From Chrysomallon squamiferum (taxonomy: Eukaryota; Mollusca; Gastropoda; Neomphalida; Peltospiridae), in assembly GCA_012295275.1 (NCBI GenBank), contig CM022672.1:10646904-10672903 (forward strand): 26,000 bases of DNA, written 5' to 3'. Of this stretch, positions 1 to 18,166 are shown one piece after another. The notes under the pieces are model-generated. The model worked only from the letters and a program-made list of their open reading frames with translations, was not told the DNA's origin and made no database searches. Numbering within the stretch: the stretch's first letter is position 1; every line of letters starts with the position of its first letter. The position numbers were made by a program, and so were the translations under genes.

Positions 1-2734
<2,734 letters not shown>

Positions 2735-2765
2735 GCTGGGGCGTTGGCTAATTGATGATGACTGA

Positions 2766-2809
2766 CTTTTATAATTCTTATCAAGAGCATTTGGATATTT
2801 CTTTAAATA
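2766..2809 (-). promoter_or_regulatory. Two TATA-like boxes upstream of the secreted protein gene
   Basis: On the minus strand, TATTTAAAG (2809-2801) and TATAAAAG (2773-2766) lie 67-75 and 32-39 bases before the ATG at 2734. The first would give a 5' UTR of roughly 45 bases, the second one of only about 10. TATA-driven promoters are common for strongly expressed secreted proteins. Assigned by motif and distance only. Confidence 0.4.
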
Positions 2810-3056
2810 CGTTCTGACCAGACAATAATTGCCTTGGGATGTATGTGAACACAAGTTTTCTCACAGGTTTATCTGTTTGTCCAAAGCCGAGGCCCAAGGC
2901 ATGGGATTCTCACTGAAATCTATTACAGAAGTTGTTTTCTTCATATTTACGTTTAAAACTATTTTCCCACAATAATTACTACGGTGTAACCATAAATGAG
3001 GGTATCAACATGCTCAAACTATTGTCTTCTCCTACTTTCGTCAAAAAGGTTACAGT

Positions 3057-3177
<121 letters not shown>

Positions 3178-3526
3178 CTACTAGTACATCTAACCTTTCT
3201 TTTTTTTGTCTCTCTTCTTTTTTCTCTCCTTCTTTCTCTGATTTTCTCTCTCACTCTCTTTCATTCTCTCTCTCCTTTTCTTTGCTTCTTTCTCTCTCTC
3301 TCTTTATTTATCATGTTGTCCTGCTTTCATACAAACATAAGTATTTACTATAATATCGATACATTCTGGAGTTTATACTATAGTTTTACATGAATAAGAG
3401 ATGATAAAGATATACAAGATATCACATTAAATAAAAAAAAAACAGATCAGAGCAGGAGGGGAGGGCTATATTAGCTGGTTTCCACAGCCGATGGTGAAGA
3501 TAAAGGGGGATATTATTAATGTTCTA

Positions 3527-3543
3527 ATTATTATTATTATTAA

Positions 3544-3597
<54 letters not shown>
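3527..3597. repeat. (ATT)n microsatellite
   Basis: Near-perfect ATT trinucleotide array, about 70 bases, with one AAT interruption near its start. Confidence 0.95.
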
Positions 3598-3599
<2 letters not shown>

Positions 3600-3647
3600 T
3601 GTTCTTTTCTGTTATTTTATAAGTACGTTGTACATTATATATATATT

Positions 3648-3749
<102 letters not shown>

Positions 3750-4140
3750 CAGAAGCCCACACACAGATACCACATGTATATGTAGATACCCACAATAAGT
3801 CATATAATACATGTATGCATTTAGCAGTTTACAAAAATACTTAATAAACAGTATGAAAAAAAAGGTTCAACATTTCTTTTCTGGCCCGACTCTAATTACC
3901 AGCTTTGCACGGGCCTGATTATAACACCCGTTCACCCCCACCAAATACACCAGTGTTAGAGCACAGATACGCTATTGACAGTTCGTCGTATGTAAACATT
4001 TAAGTCGTACAAATTCCACCTGCTGTGCATTAGTGTGGTTAACTGCAATGTTGTATTAAATACGTACTTCATTTAACAACAATCAAACCATGGCTTGTAT
4101 TTAACGGTAATCCTTCTTTCCGCTTGGAAAGAAAACCCCC
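3750..4140. other. Unassigned single-copy-looking sequence
   Basis: No exon, RNA gene or transposon terminus is recognisable. Base composition is less AT-rich than the surroundings, so it could be part of the regulatory region or 5' flank of a plus-strand transcript starting near 4170. Confidence 0.3.
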
Positions 4141-4170
4141 CTTGGATACGAAAACTGACTACATTCAAAC

Positions 4171-4250
4171 AACATGGCGACCATCGTTAAGTGAGCAGGT
4201 TTTTTCTATAGACTCAACGAAAGACTCGGAAATATTGGTTAGACAAAGGT
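4171..4250 (+). promoter_or_regulatory. YY1/TISU-like ATG with splice donor: possible 5' exon
   Basis: AACATGGCGACC at 4171-4182 matches the YY1 motif and resembles the TISU element (translation initiator of short 5' UTRs, core ATGGCGGC). The ATG is followed 15 bases later by a donor-like AA|GTGAGC (4189-4191), and a second donor-like site AAAG|GTAGGTG lies near 4247. The plus-strand gene downstream begins its first recognised exon at 6998 after an acceptor, so an upstream 5' exon must exist. This is one candidate, but spliced in phase it would reach a stop quickly, so it would more likely be untranslated or belong to another transcript. Confidence 0.25.
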
Positions 4251-4259
4251 AGGTGAATG

Positions 4260-4980
4260 AAACCTTAAATATCTGTACGATTGTTTTAATACATGTATTT
4301 TCAAAACCAACGGTTTGATGCGACATAATGTTTATGTGCAATGCGATATAGCGACTCGATAATTAAACTGCCAAATGTTAACATTCAAAGGTTTTCAGCT
4401 TAGACTGGTGTATAGTGAAGTAATATACGTTTGTGAATTCTCTTAGCGAGAAATTGAATTAAATTAAATAAACAAAAAGAGATTGCTAGAAACTACAGAA
4501 TAAAATATCGACAAACAGTTGTGTTAGAATTCTTCTATTTGATATTGTTGTTGTCGTAGTCAGTGTTGTAGTCCTCCTTCCTTCATGTCTTCTTTTCTTT
4601 ATAAATATTACTTTTTAGGAAACAAATAAACAAATAAGTATAAGCCTAATGATAGGTTTTTTCAATATATTTGTATGATCTTTCCGGTTTAAGGGAAGGT
4701 ATATGTAAAATTATTTTGCCGCTAATGGCTAGGAGTGACCCTTTATTTCGACGATAATGTTTTTCCAGTTTCCCTTTGAAATATACTAATTAAAAGGTAA
4801 CATGGTTTTAATACACAAATGTAAACATGATGTACACTTGTGGTTAGTTTATTTAATTTTGCATTGTTTTCTCTCCGTTCAGAGCTCGTAGCTCATAGGT
4901 TCAAATCCTTGAATAAGCTGTTGTAAAATCCTGTGTGGATCTTTGTTTGTGTGTGTGTTTATTTATTGATGTGTCTGAAT

Positions 4981-5056
<76 letters not shown>

Positions 5057-6160
5057 GTTTACGAAAAATAATACAAAATAAAATAAATATAAATAATAAA
5101 TAAATAAATATTGAATAATAGTAGTAGTAGTAGTAACAGTAGCAACAGTAATAATAGTAGTAGTAGTAATAATGGTAGCAGTAACAGTGTTAGACTAGCA
5201 GTAGTGGTAGTGGGAATAGTAGTAATAGTAATAGTACTAGTAGCAGCAGAAACATTATTAGTAGTAAATAAGCTAGATAATTTGTTTTTGTTTGAGATCA
5301 GTATACCTACGACTAAATTATATTCGAAGAAAACTATAAAAATTAACGAAATACATTAAATCAACAAAATAACTCTCTCTCTCTCTCTCTCTTATAACTC
5401 TACATACAAGTTAGCACAATAGTTTATTCATACTATATCTTCGTTCATTTCATATTCGGGAGTTGTTGATGACATATCAACGTACATCTAGATATATAAT
5501 GTCGATTTCACTTATCACCTACGATAACAACAAGTGTACGTACACGCTGATAACGATATCAAATTTACCTTGGGCACAAACGAAAGCCAGCCTTTTTTTT
5601 CCTGGGTTCCATTTAACAGTAAAATAGATCTGTCAGAGGCTTGTTATTAAAGAGAAACAAACTGTAACATTTCTATGCTGAGATCATTGTGTCTGTATTC
5701 AACAGTGCCAAACCAGAGCGGTGCAATAAACGAGTAAATAATGAAATGGCGAACAAAAAGTTTCGAAAGATCGTGTAGTATGAGGGTGTTTATTGTACAT
5801 TATTAATAGCTGCGCTTATGAAGAGGAATAATACAACAAACAGTGTGTAAAAGTTCGCGAGCGTGACTGACTTCCTAGACTGCATGGCTTTTACACAGCT
5901 TAGCACTGGGTCGTGAAGTGTGCAACAGTTCAGAGTATTCCTAGCTCGTTCGGTTGTCCCTCAGTATTTGTGTATGTAGGGACTTATTTAATTACTGACT
6001 TATTAAAAAATTTGATTTGTTATTTCTTTGTTTACTTATTTGTTTGTTGTGCATTTGTGTAGGAGATAGAAAGCGAGACGCAGAAGCACAGAAAGAGTAA
6101 GAGAGTGTAATTAGAGATAGAGATGGCGAATAGTGTAAAAGAAAGAGAGTAGATACAGAC
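4260..6160. other. Non-coding interval with poly(T) and trinucleotide mosaics
   Basis: No exon is supportable. It contains a 71-base T run, a TAG/TAA mosaic at about 5118-5265, a short (TC)n near 5372-5391, and moderately complex sequence at 5400-6000 in which no motif is recognised. If the 5' exon of the SHIPPO-like gene lies near 4.2 kb, this is its first intron. Confidence 0.4.
4982..5052. repeat. 71-base poly(T) run
   Basis: Uninterrupted T homopolymer. It is unusually long even for this window; the true length is uncertain because homopolymers of this size are hard to sequence. Confidence 0.97.
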
Positions 6161-6180
6161 ATACATAGATAGATAGATAA

Positions 6181-6238
<58 letters not shown>

Positions 6239-6276
6239 TTAGACAGGTGACCAGAGTGCAGAGAGAGAGAGAGAGC

Positions 6277-6370
<94 letters not shown>
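6160..6370. repeat. Compound (GATA)n and (AG)n microsatellite
   Basis: GATA tetranucleotides run from about 6165 to 6237, then a 20-base spacer, then interrupted and pure AG dinucleotides from about 6258 to 6370. AG/GAGA-rich sequence continues imperfectly to about 6430. Confidence 0.97.
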
Positions 6371-6372
<2 letters not shown>

Positions 6373-6519
6373 GAGACAGACCCAGAGAAGGAGAGGGAGA
6401 GAACAGAGACCGAGATAGAGACAGAGAGAGGGAATCATTCATGTGTGAAATATGAAATCTATCCACGGAGTGTTGTCACAGTCTTAACCCCTTACTACAG
6501 TCATTATTTCCATTAGCTC

Positions 6520-6815
6520 TCGTAGCCGCTCTAAACAAACCCAGATCTGTTTATCAGTGCTATCTGTCACGCTCTTGAAACGTGAAGCAAAGACGACAGA
6601 GGACAATAAAGCAGGTTTTGTTAACGACTGTATGCTGTGCGTGTGACTGATCACCTTGTAACTTAACCCAGCTGAATGAAATAACAGTCAGCTGTACGTC
6701 TTTGAATGCGAACGTAATCTCTGCTGATAAGTATTTTTAGTACAGTTCCATTAGGTTATAGTACGACTTTTAGAAACCGTGTAGAAAGAAATAAACACAC
6801 AGACACACACCTCTA
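6520..6815. other. 5' flank of the SHIPPO-like exon, no feature recognised
   Basis: About 300 bases of non-repetitive sequence without an exon I can support. The next 180 bases (to about 6981) are TTG/CTG/AAT trinucleotide mosaics ending just before the acceptor at 6997. Confidence 0.3.
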
Positions 6816-6941
6816 CAATTATTGTTGTTGTTGCTGTTGCTGCTTCTGCTGTTATTACTACTGCTACAACCACTACTTCTGCTACTACTGTTAATAATAA
6901 CAATAACAACAATAATAACAATGATGATGATGATGAAATTG

Positions 6942-6983
<42 letters not shown>

Positions 6984-6997
6984 GTACTTCTTTTCAG

Positions 6998-11331
<4,334 letters not shown>

Positions 11332-11830
11332 CTTCAGCACTTCACCAACTTCACGAAAATCTCAGAAACGTCGACCCTTCTCAACGATCAGATGTTATAA
11401 TGTGTCCACGAACTGAATTAAACATTTCTCAACAGCCTCATCTCATCAAAAATCTCAGAAATCTGGAAACACTGAGGAGTGTTTTCCTTTCACGAATCTT
11501 TATAGTCTCGGAAATCTGGACCTTTTTTTTCTAAACATTTTATTTATACACGTCACGAACTACACTAAAGACTCAGATTTACTCATTAACAACATAACAT
11601 TTTTCAGAAACCTGGACTGTTGTCGACATTTTCATTTGTACGCTTCACGAATTACATTTAAAACCTCAGAAATCGGGTACGTTCATGAACTCGTAAGATC
11701 GTGGAAACATGGACCTTCTCAAACATTTTTATTTGATTTGCTCCAAAAAAATTAAGAAACGTACATTCAGTATATAAGCATTCTGAAGCGTTTGGATTTT
11801 ATTTATTTATTTATTTATTTATTTGTCTAA

Positions 11831-11886
<56 letters not shown>

Positions 11887-12015
11887 TATTTATTTATTTA
11901 TTACATCAATTGTATATAAAATCATTAATCTTTGAACATTAAATTTAATTATTGTTTAATCATTGTACAAAACCATTCATTAAAATCGTAATTTTTGTTG
12001 CTGATTGGAAATAAA
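11332..12015 (+). terminator. STPGR 3' UTR and candidate poly(A) signal
   Basis: After the stop come the degenerate repeat, a TTTA/TATC tetranucleotide array (about 11795-11905) and AATAAA at 12010-12015. That signal is the most plausible cleavage signal and would give a 3' UTR of about 700 bases. AATAAA occurs often by chance in this AT-rich DNA. Confidence 0.4.
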
Positions 12016-12375
12016 CTTTGAAAAAAATATATATCTGGGTTCAGTGTTATTTGATACCGAGTACTGTACTGTATTACATTGCTGTATATATTTGTATATA
12101 TGTATGCAAGTGTGTGTGTGTGTGTGCTGTGTGTTTGTGTATTTTTAAATTTGTATATATAAAGAAGAAGATGGAAGAAGAAAGGAAATGAAACGAAGGT
12201 AGAATAAAGTCTAGAAAGCATTACCTGAGTAATCAGTACTACGCAAGGTGATTATGTCACTGTTATTATTATAATCACTGTTTATCCCGTTAGATTCATT
12301 ACAAGGGATTAAATGTACTGATGCTGAATTAAGAATAACCCACAGAAATTAATATGAAAACCGAAGATTGTAACA

Positions 12376-12409
<34 letters not shown>

Positions 12410-12440
12410 TTAATATTATTATTATTATTACTCGTAGGCA
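12016..12440. other. Short intergenic interval
   Basis: Between the STPGR poly(A) signal and the PP1 promoter. It contains a (TG)n near 12110-12126 and an AAT/ATT array with internal dyad symmetry at about 12378-12430. No gene is seen. Confidence 0.5.
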
Positions 12441-12467
12441 TTGTTCGAGTATTTATCGGAAAGCTGT

Positions 12468-12535
12468 GGGCGGAGCTAGGTTTTGGAACCATCGTATGAC
12501 GTAATCAATTTTGGTATTGCTGTGTCATGATGTCA
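12468..12535 (+). promoter_or_regulatory. PP1 promoter elements: GC box and two CRE-like sites
   Basis: GGGCGG within TGGGCGGAGC (12468-12473), TGACGTAA (12497-12504) and TGATGTCA (12528-12535) lie 30-100 bases before the PP1 start codon in an otherwise AT-rich region. GC and CRE/ATF sites without a clear TATA box fit a broadly expressed, housekeeping-type promoter. Motif-based only. Confidence 0.5.
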
Positions 12536-12545
12536 TTAGCCGATG

Positions 12546-12583
12546 AATGGCGGACAAAGAATGGAATGGCGGACAAAGAATGG
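12546..12583 (+). repeat. 19-bp tandem duplication of the PP1 start-codon region
   Basis: Two perfect copies of aatggcggacaaagaatgg, each with an ATGGCGGAC start resembling a YY1/TISU initiator. Because 19 is not a multiple of three, only the second ATG (12566) is in frame with PP1; the first (12547) and an ATG at 12543 open short out-of-frame ORFs. Confidence 0.9.
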
Positions 12584-12617
12584 AATGTCGATTTCATAAT
12601 TGCACGACTACTTGACG
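12566..12617 (+). CDS. PPP1C: PP1 exon 1
   Basis: Encodes [17 protein letters not shown] plus one base; donor CTTGACG|GTAAAA. It matches the PP1 N-terminus (MADxELNVDSLIxRLLE type). This short exon is reached only from the second copy of the duplicated start region. Confidence 0.9.
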
Positions 12618-12784
12618 GTAAAATAATTAATAATTAGTAATTAGTAACACTATTCTATTACCAACTATGGCGTTACTTGTAAAATGAATTTTTGAGCGAA
12701 AAAGGATTTCAAAGAGTTTTTTTTTAAAGCAAATAATTAATTATGTTTATATCGTTTTATTTATTGTGCATTACTAACACAGTG

Positions 12785-12815
<31 letters not shown>

Positions 12816-13507
12816 AAAGGTAACAAATAGTATCATAATTGTAAATAATAAGGCTTACTATGCATGGCTGGTTTTAAATGTATCTCGCATTTCAGGTAAC
12901 TAGTTAATAAATCAAATAAACTTTGTCTAGAAGATCCGGGCATTGTCTACAGTTACATATAGATATTTTCAAGGTTAATAACCTAAATTCCAGAATTATT
13001 ATTGTTATTATTATCATTATTGTTGTTGTTATTGTTATCAACTCAAATTAAAACTTTAATTCTATTGCAGTATTTATCTGTTTATTTAAATTCTGTCATT
13101 ATTATTAGTGACATACTAAAGTATTAAAAGTGGGGTGCCTGTCTAGGAGAGTATTAGGGTCCCAGACATTTTATGCTATGGTTTGGTGTACTTGCCGATG
13201 AAAAATATTCTTAGTATCGCTACGTACAGGAAAATCCATGCACGTTAAATCTAGTTATAATGAAACGACTTGCAAATTAGCAGCAACAATATTTAACAGG
13301 CTTTATAGGCGTATTATTTATTTGCTCTCTTTACACGCGAACTACTCGGTCAACTTATTAATGGATAAACATGCCTATAATGATTCCAGAAGGAGACGTA
13401 ATTAAATATGACGTAATCTAGATAACAGTAAGTCACGAGCAGAAGTAGGCAGGTTTAATGGGAGGGGGTGGGGGACATCTGAATTGGCAGATTTATTACG
13501 AATGTGT

Positions 13508-13541
<34 letters not shown>

Positions 13542-13906
13542 AAGGATGTCGTCTTGACAAACCTGTAAATTTAGCCGATTTTGAAATTCTACAACTGTGC
13601 CGCAGATCGAGAGAGCTATTTTTGAACCAGCCGGTTTTGTTAGAGCTTGAAGCTCCCGTAAATATTTGTGGTACGTAAACCATTCATCAAACATTACAGC
13701 TGTTTCCTTATGGGAAATAAATCATTTGTAATAAAATGTGTTTCTAATATAACGTTTAAAATGCTGGCAAAATTCCTCTTGTTTAAGAATATTATTTTTG
13801 TCGTGGCATTCTGTTGAATATATAAATATATAAATATATATATTATGTCCTATAACTGTTGACATTTCCTTCTTTTTCTTCTTCTTCTTCTTCATTATTA
13901 TTATTA

Positions 13907-13942
<36 letters not shown>

Positions 13943-15474
13943 GTTCTGTTTATCTTTATATCATTCGGCAAAGCTTGTAGACTTCCACAGATATAAACCC
14001 AACATACCACATTATTTCACCTTTATCTCATAAAAAAACATCATATAACAGTTTATATTAATCTTACAGGTGATATACATGGGCAGTATAGGGATTTGCT
14101 GAGACTGTTTGAATGCGGGGGTTTCCCCCCGGTATCCAACTACTTGTTCCTGGGAGATTATGTAGACAGAGGGAAGCAGTCGTTAGAAACTATTTGTTTG
14201 TTGTTAGCCTACAAAATAAAATATCCAGAAAACTTCTTTTTGTTACGAGGGAATCATGAATGTGCTGGTATGAATCGCACATACGGATTTTATGATGAAT
14301 GTAAGTTTGTATTTACATTTTATTGTTGTTGTTTACTTACAAATGTAGACTGTTGCTGCTACTTTGGTGTGTGATCTACGCGCTTATTTTAATTATTATT
14401 TTGTTTATTCTTGTTTTTTTGTTGTTTTTTTTTTATTATTTTTTTCACAGCATAAATAAAACAAATTTCCTATTATTATATATTTATAATTTATAGGAAC
14501 AAGGGCTAAAAAGTATACAAATTTGAATAATTTTATCGATGAATTAAGTGAACATCTGCTAGAAACTCAGGAAAAAGATCTTATGCATTCTTCCTCATCT
14601 GTAGCCAACAGAAATAATCAGGGTGTGACTGGAAGGTTCTTTGGTTCACTCCTCTCATCTTTTTCAAAACACGAATTTTCGAATCCAATCAGATCTTTAA
14701 ATTGCCTGAGTATTGGAAATTTAGACGATTTAAATTGGAGTATGCTGGCTATTCGTCGGAATGAATAACCGAATAATCTGCAACTTCTCATTGAATCAAA
14801 GAGTGATATACAAATGAACTTCCAAATCGTATGTCTATTCAGACAGAAGTTTGCCTGCATGTGATGCTTTTTTTATATGTATCATGAATTAATCTTAAAG
14901 GATTTTAAGATCTTCCTCTTATCTTATAGAAATTTCCTAGAAATTGTTTTTGCTGTAGAGCGCCCTTTAAGTTGTAGATCACACCCCAAAGTAGTAGATC
15001 ACGGGTAGATCACTCGCCAGAGTAGCACCTAACTGTTTTGAGTTGTCTGTCCACCACACTGGTCAGTATTTTAATTAGAGATCTCAGACCTACTCTGAGA
15101 CAGTAATTACTGAGGGCGGAAACATGTTTCCTGCATACGCTGATCTTTCTTTCTTCTTTTCGCCTTTCTTTATTTTTAACTTTTTTTTTTTTTTTTTTTT
15201 TTTATTTATTTATTTTTTTTTTTTTTTTTTTTTCTTGGAGCAGGCTGTTTTTTCGTTATTTTCTTTCTTTCCTTCTTGCTTTATTTATTTATTTATTTAT
15301 ATTAATTTAATTTTTTAATTATTTGTATCTATATATCTATCTGTCTGTATATCCTTTTATTTATTTATTTATTTATTTATTTATTAATTTATTTATTTAG
15401 TTATTTTTATCTATCTGTCTGTCTGTCTATTTATTTGTTTATTTATTTGTATTCATTAATTAATTAATTTATTT

Positions 15475-15541
<67 letters not shown>

Positions 15542-17619
15542 CCCACCTATCTATCTGTCAACCTCTATCTATCTATTTTTCAATATTTGTATCTGTCTGT
15601 CTCTCCGTCTGTCTGTCTGTCTGTCTGTCTATCTATTTATTATTTAAATAAACTAATTTAAGGTGTATTGCAGGTAAAAGAAGATACAGTGTCAAGGTAT
15701 GGAAAACGTTTACCGACTGTTTCAACTGTATGCCTATCGTAGCCATTGTTGACTGCAAAATTTTCTGTTGTCATGGAGGTTATTATTATTTATTTATTGA
15801 CTTCATTTTTAGTCGATAATGCCTAGATTTAATTTTGTTTTTCTTACCTTTAAATTATTTTTCACACTGCTTAATTTATTAAATTAGTTTGTTAGTTACT
15901 TAGTTAGTCATAAAGTGACTGAGTTAGTGAGTTAATTTAAGGGATTAGTTAATTAGTTAAGCTAGTTTAGGTTAGTTAGACAACAAGTGAGTGAGTTAGT
16001 TAACTAGTTTAGTTTAGTTATCTAGTGAGACAGGTAAGTTAGTTTTCTTAGATTAGTTTAGTTTAGTTAGTTAATTAGTTAGTTAATTAGTTAGTTATAT
16101 GATTTACACTTCTTTTTTTTCAGGGTTGTCACCAGACTTGAATTCTCTGGATCAGATTAAACGTATTGCAAGACCAACAGAGATTCCAGATTCTGGTTCG
16201 TCTCATAGATACAACAGTAATAATAATAATAATAATACATTGAATTTGTTTGTGGGACATTAGTAGAGTCAGTAATAGCAATAGTAGTTGGTAATATAAC
16301 TAGTTGTAGCCATATTAGTAAATCAGCAGTAATGGTAATAATATTATAGGTCAAAGATCCATTAATTTTATCGGAATCTCGAAACTTTTCAAAACGACAG
16401 AAATAGTTGTATTTTACAGATCTCTAACTGTTTTTCATACACAATTTTTTTTTTTTTTTATAAAGGATTCTCAACCTGTAATAGTAGTTACAGTAGTATA
16501 ATGTTAGTAGAAGTAATAGTAGTAGTAGTAGTTGTAGTAGTAGTAGCAGTGGTAGTAAAAATGGTAACAGTAGTAGCGTGGTGGTAGTAGTAAAACTGTT
16601 AGTAGCAGCAGAAGCGGTAGCAGTAGTAGTAGTAGTAGTAGTAGTAATGATTTAATGATGGTGGTGATATTTCTGGTAGTTGTTGTAGTAGTGGTGGTGG
16701 TGGTGTCACTGTGGTGTTTGATGACGTTGTTAAATGAAAGTTTGTTTTAGGTTTACTCTGTGACTTGCTGTGGTCGGACCCCGACCCCGACGTGGATTCG
16801 TGGGGTGAAAACGACAGGGGCGTGTCCTACACGTTCAGTGCTAGCGTCGTCACCCAGTTCCTGAAAAAACACGACCTCGATCTCATCTGTCGAGCTCACC
16901 AGGTCTCTGTAGGAATTTTTAATTTAAATTATTTTTTATTTTAATTTGTTTTTAGTTTTTGGTTTTGGATTTTGATTTTGTTTTTATTTTTATTTTTATT
17001 TTTATTTTTATTTTTATTTTTATTTTTATTTGTTTTTGTTTTTGTTTTTATTTTTTTTTTTTATTTTTTTTTTATCTTTATTTTATTTTATTTTATATTT
17101 ATTTTTTATTTATTTATTTTTTTTTTTTTTTTTTTTTAAATATAAAATCTTTCGTTTTTATTTTTATATTTCAATTCATTTTATATACATTTTATATTTT
17201 ATAATTTGTTTTATTTTTACTTTTTTTTAATTATATCATTTTTTTTTTTTAGTTATATCATTTCACTTTATTTCGTTATATATATATATATATATATTTA
17301 TGAATTCAATTTTTTTTGGGGGGCATATTTTATACTATATTTTCTAATTTGCAATTTCTTATTTTTGCTATATTTTAAAAATGTTATTATCTTGCATTTT
17401 TGTTAATCGTTCCTTCCTTATTATTATTATTTTCTTAATTTGAATTGAATTTAACGTTCATTAACGAATAAATAATAACAATAATAACATTATAATACTG
17501 ATGGTGATAATAGATGCTGCTGATGATTTATAGGTAATAATAATAATAACAACAACAAAAAACAACAATAATAATAATAACAATAACAACAACAACAAAA
17601 CAACAACAACAACAACAAC

Positions 17620-17660
<41 letters not shown>

Positions 17661-18132
17661 TAATAATAATAATAACAATAATTAGTATTTATTTGACCAG
17701 GTTGTGGAAAATGGCTACGAATTTTTTGCCAACAGACATTTAGTGACGGTGTTTTCTGCTCCCAACTACTGTGGTGAATTTGACAACGCTGGCGCCATGA
17801 TGTCGGTGGACGAAACATTACTGATACATTTCCAGGTACAAAAATTACAGCATACATTTGTCTGGTTCAGTGAGCAATAAAGTCAAACTGTTCTTTTGGT
17901 GACATGAAAAAGAAAAAAAAACATTTTGCATACTTTCAGTTAACTATTTCAGTGGCCAATCTTTGTTAATAATAAAGTTCAACAATGCAAAATCAAATTC
18001 ATAAGGATGCACAAAGGCTGACAGTAATCTTTATTTCTATATCAAAATTTATTTATCCATTTTTTTTTTTTTTTTTCCATAGAAATGAAAATAAATCATG
18101 ACAGACTGAGTACCTCTTTTCTTTCTTATACA

Positions 18133-18166
<34 letters not shown>

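Noticed and set aside
4865-4915. tRNA-like GGTTCAAATCC (B-box-like) after GTAGCTCATAGG
   Set aside because: The T-arm stem is poorly paired and there is no acceptor stem, anticodon arm or normal A-to-B box spacing. At most it is a decayed SINE trace.
5111-5359. Asn/Ser-rich open frame
   Set aside because: Its first half is the TAG/TAA triplet mosaic and the rest has no motif or splice support.
6239-6516. Arg-Glu and Ser-Leu frames around the GATA/AG arrays
   Set aside because: Microsatellite translation only.
13402-13694. Two minus-strand frames with poly-Lys
   Set aside because: Antisense of PP1 exon 2 and its T33 tract.
16959-17406. Phe/Leu/Ile-rich frames resembling membrane proteins in PP1 intron 6 and its inverted copy
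   Set aside because: They arise from T-rich low-complexity sequence within an intron; the same applies to 25701-25973 on the minus strand.
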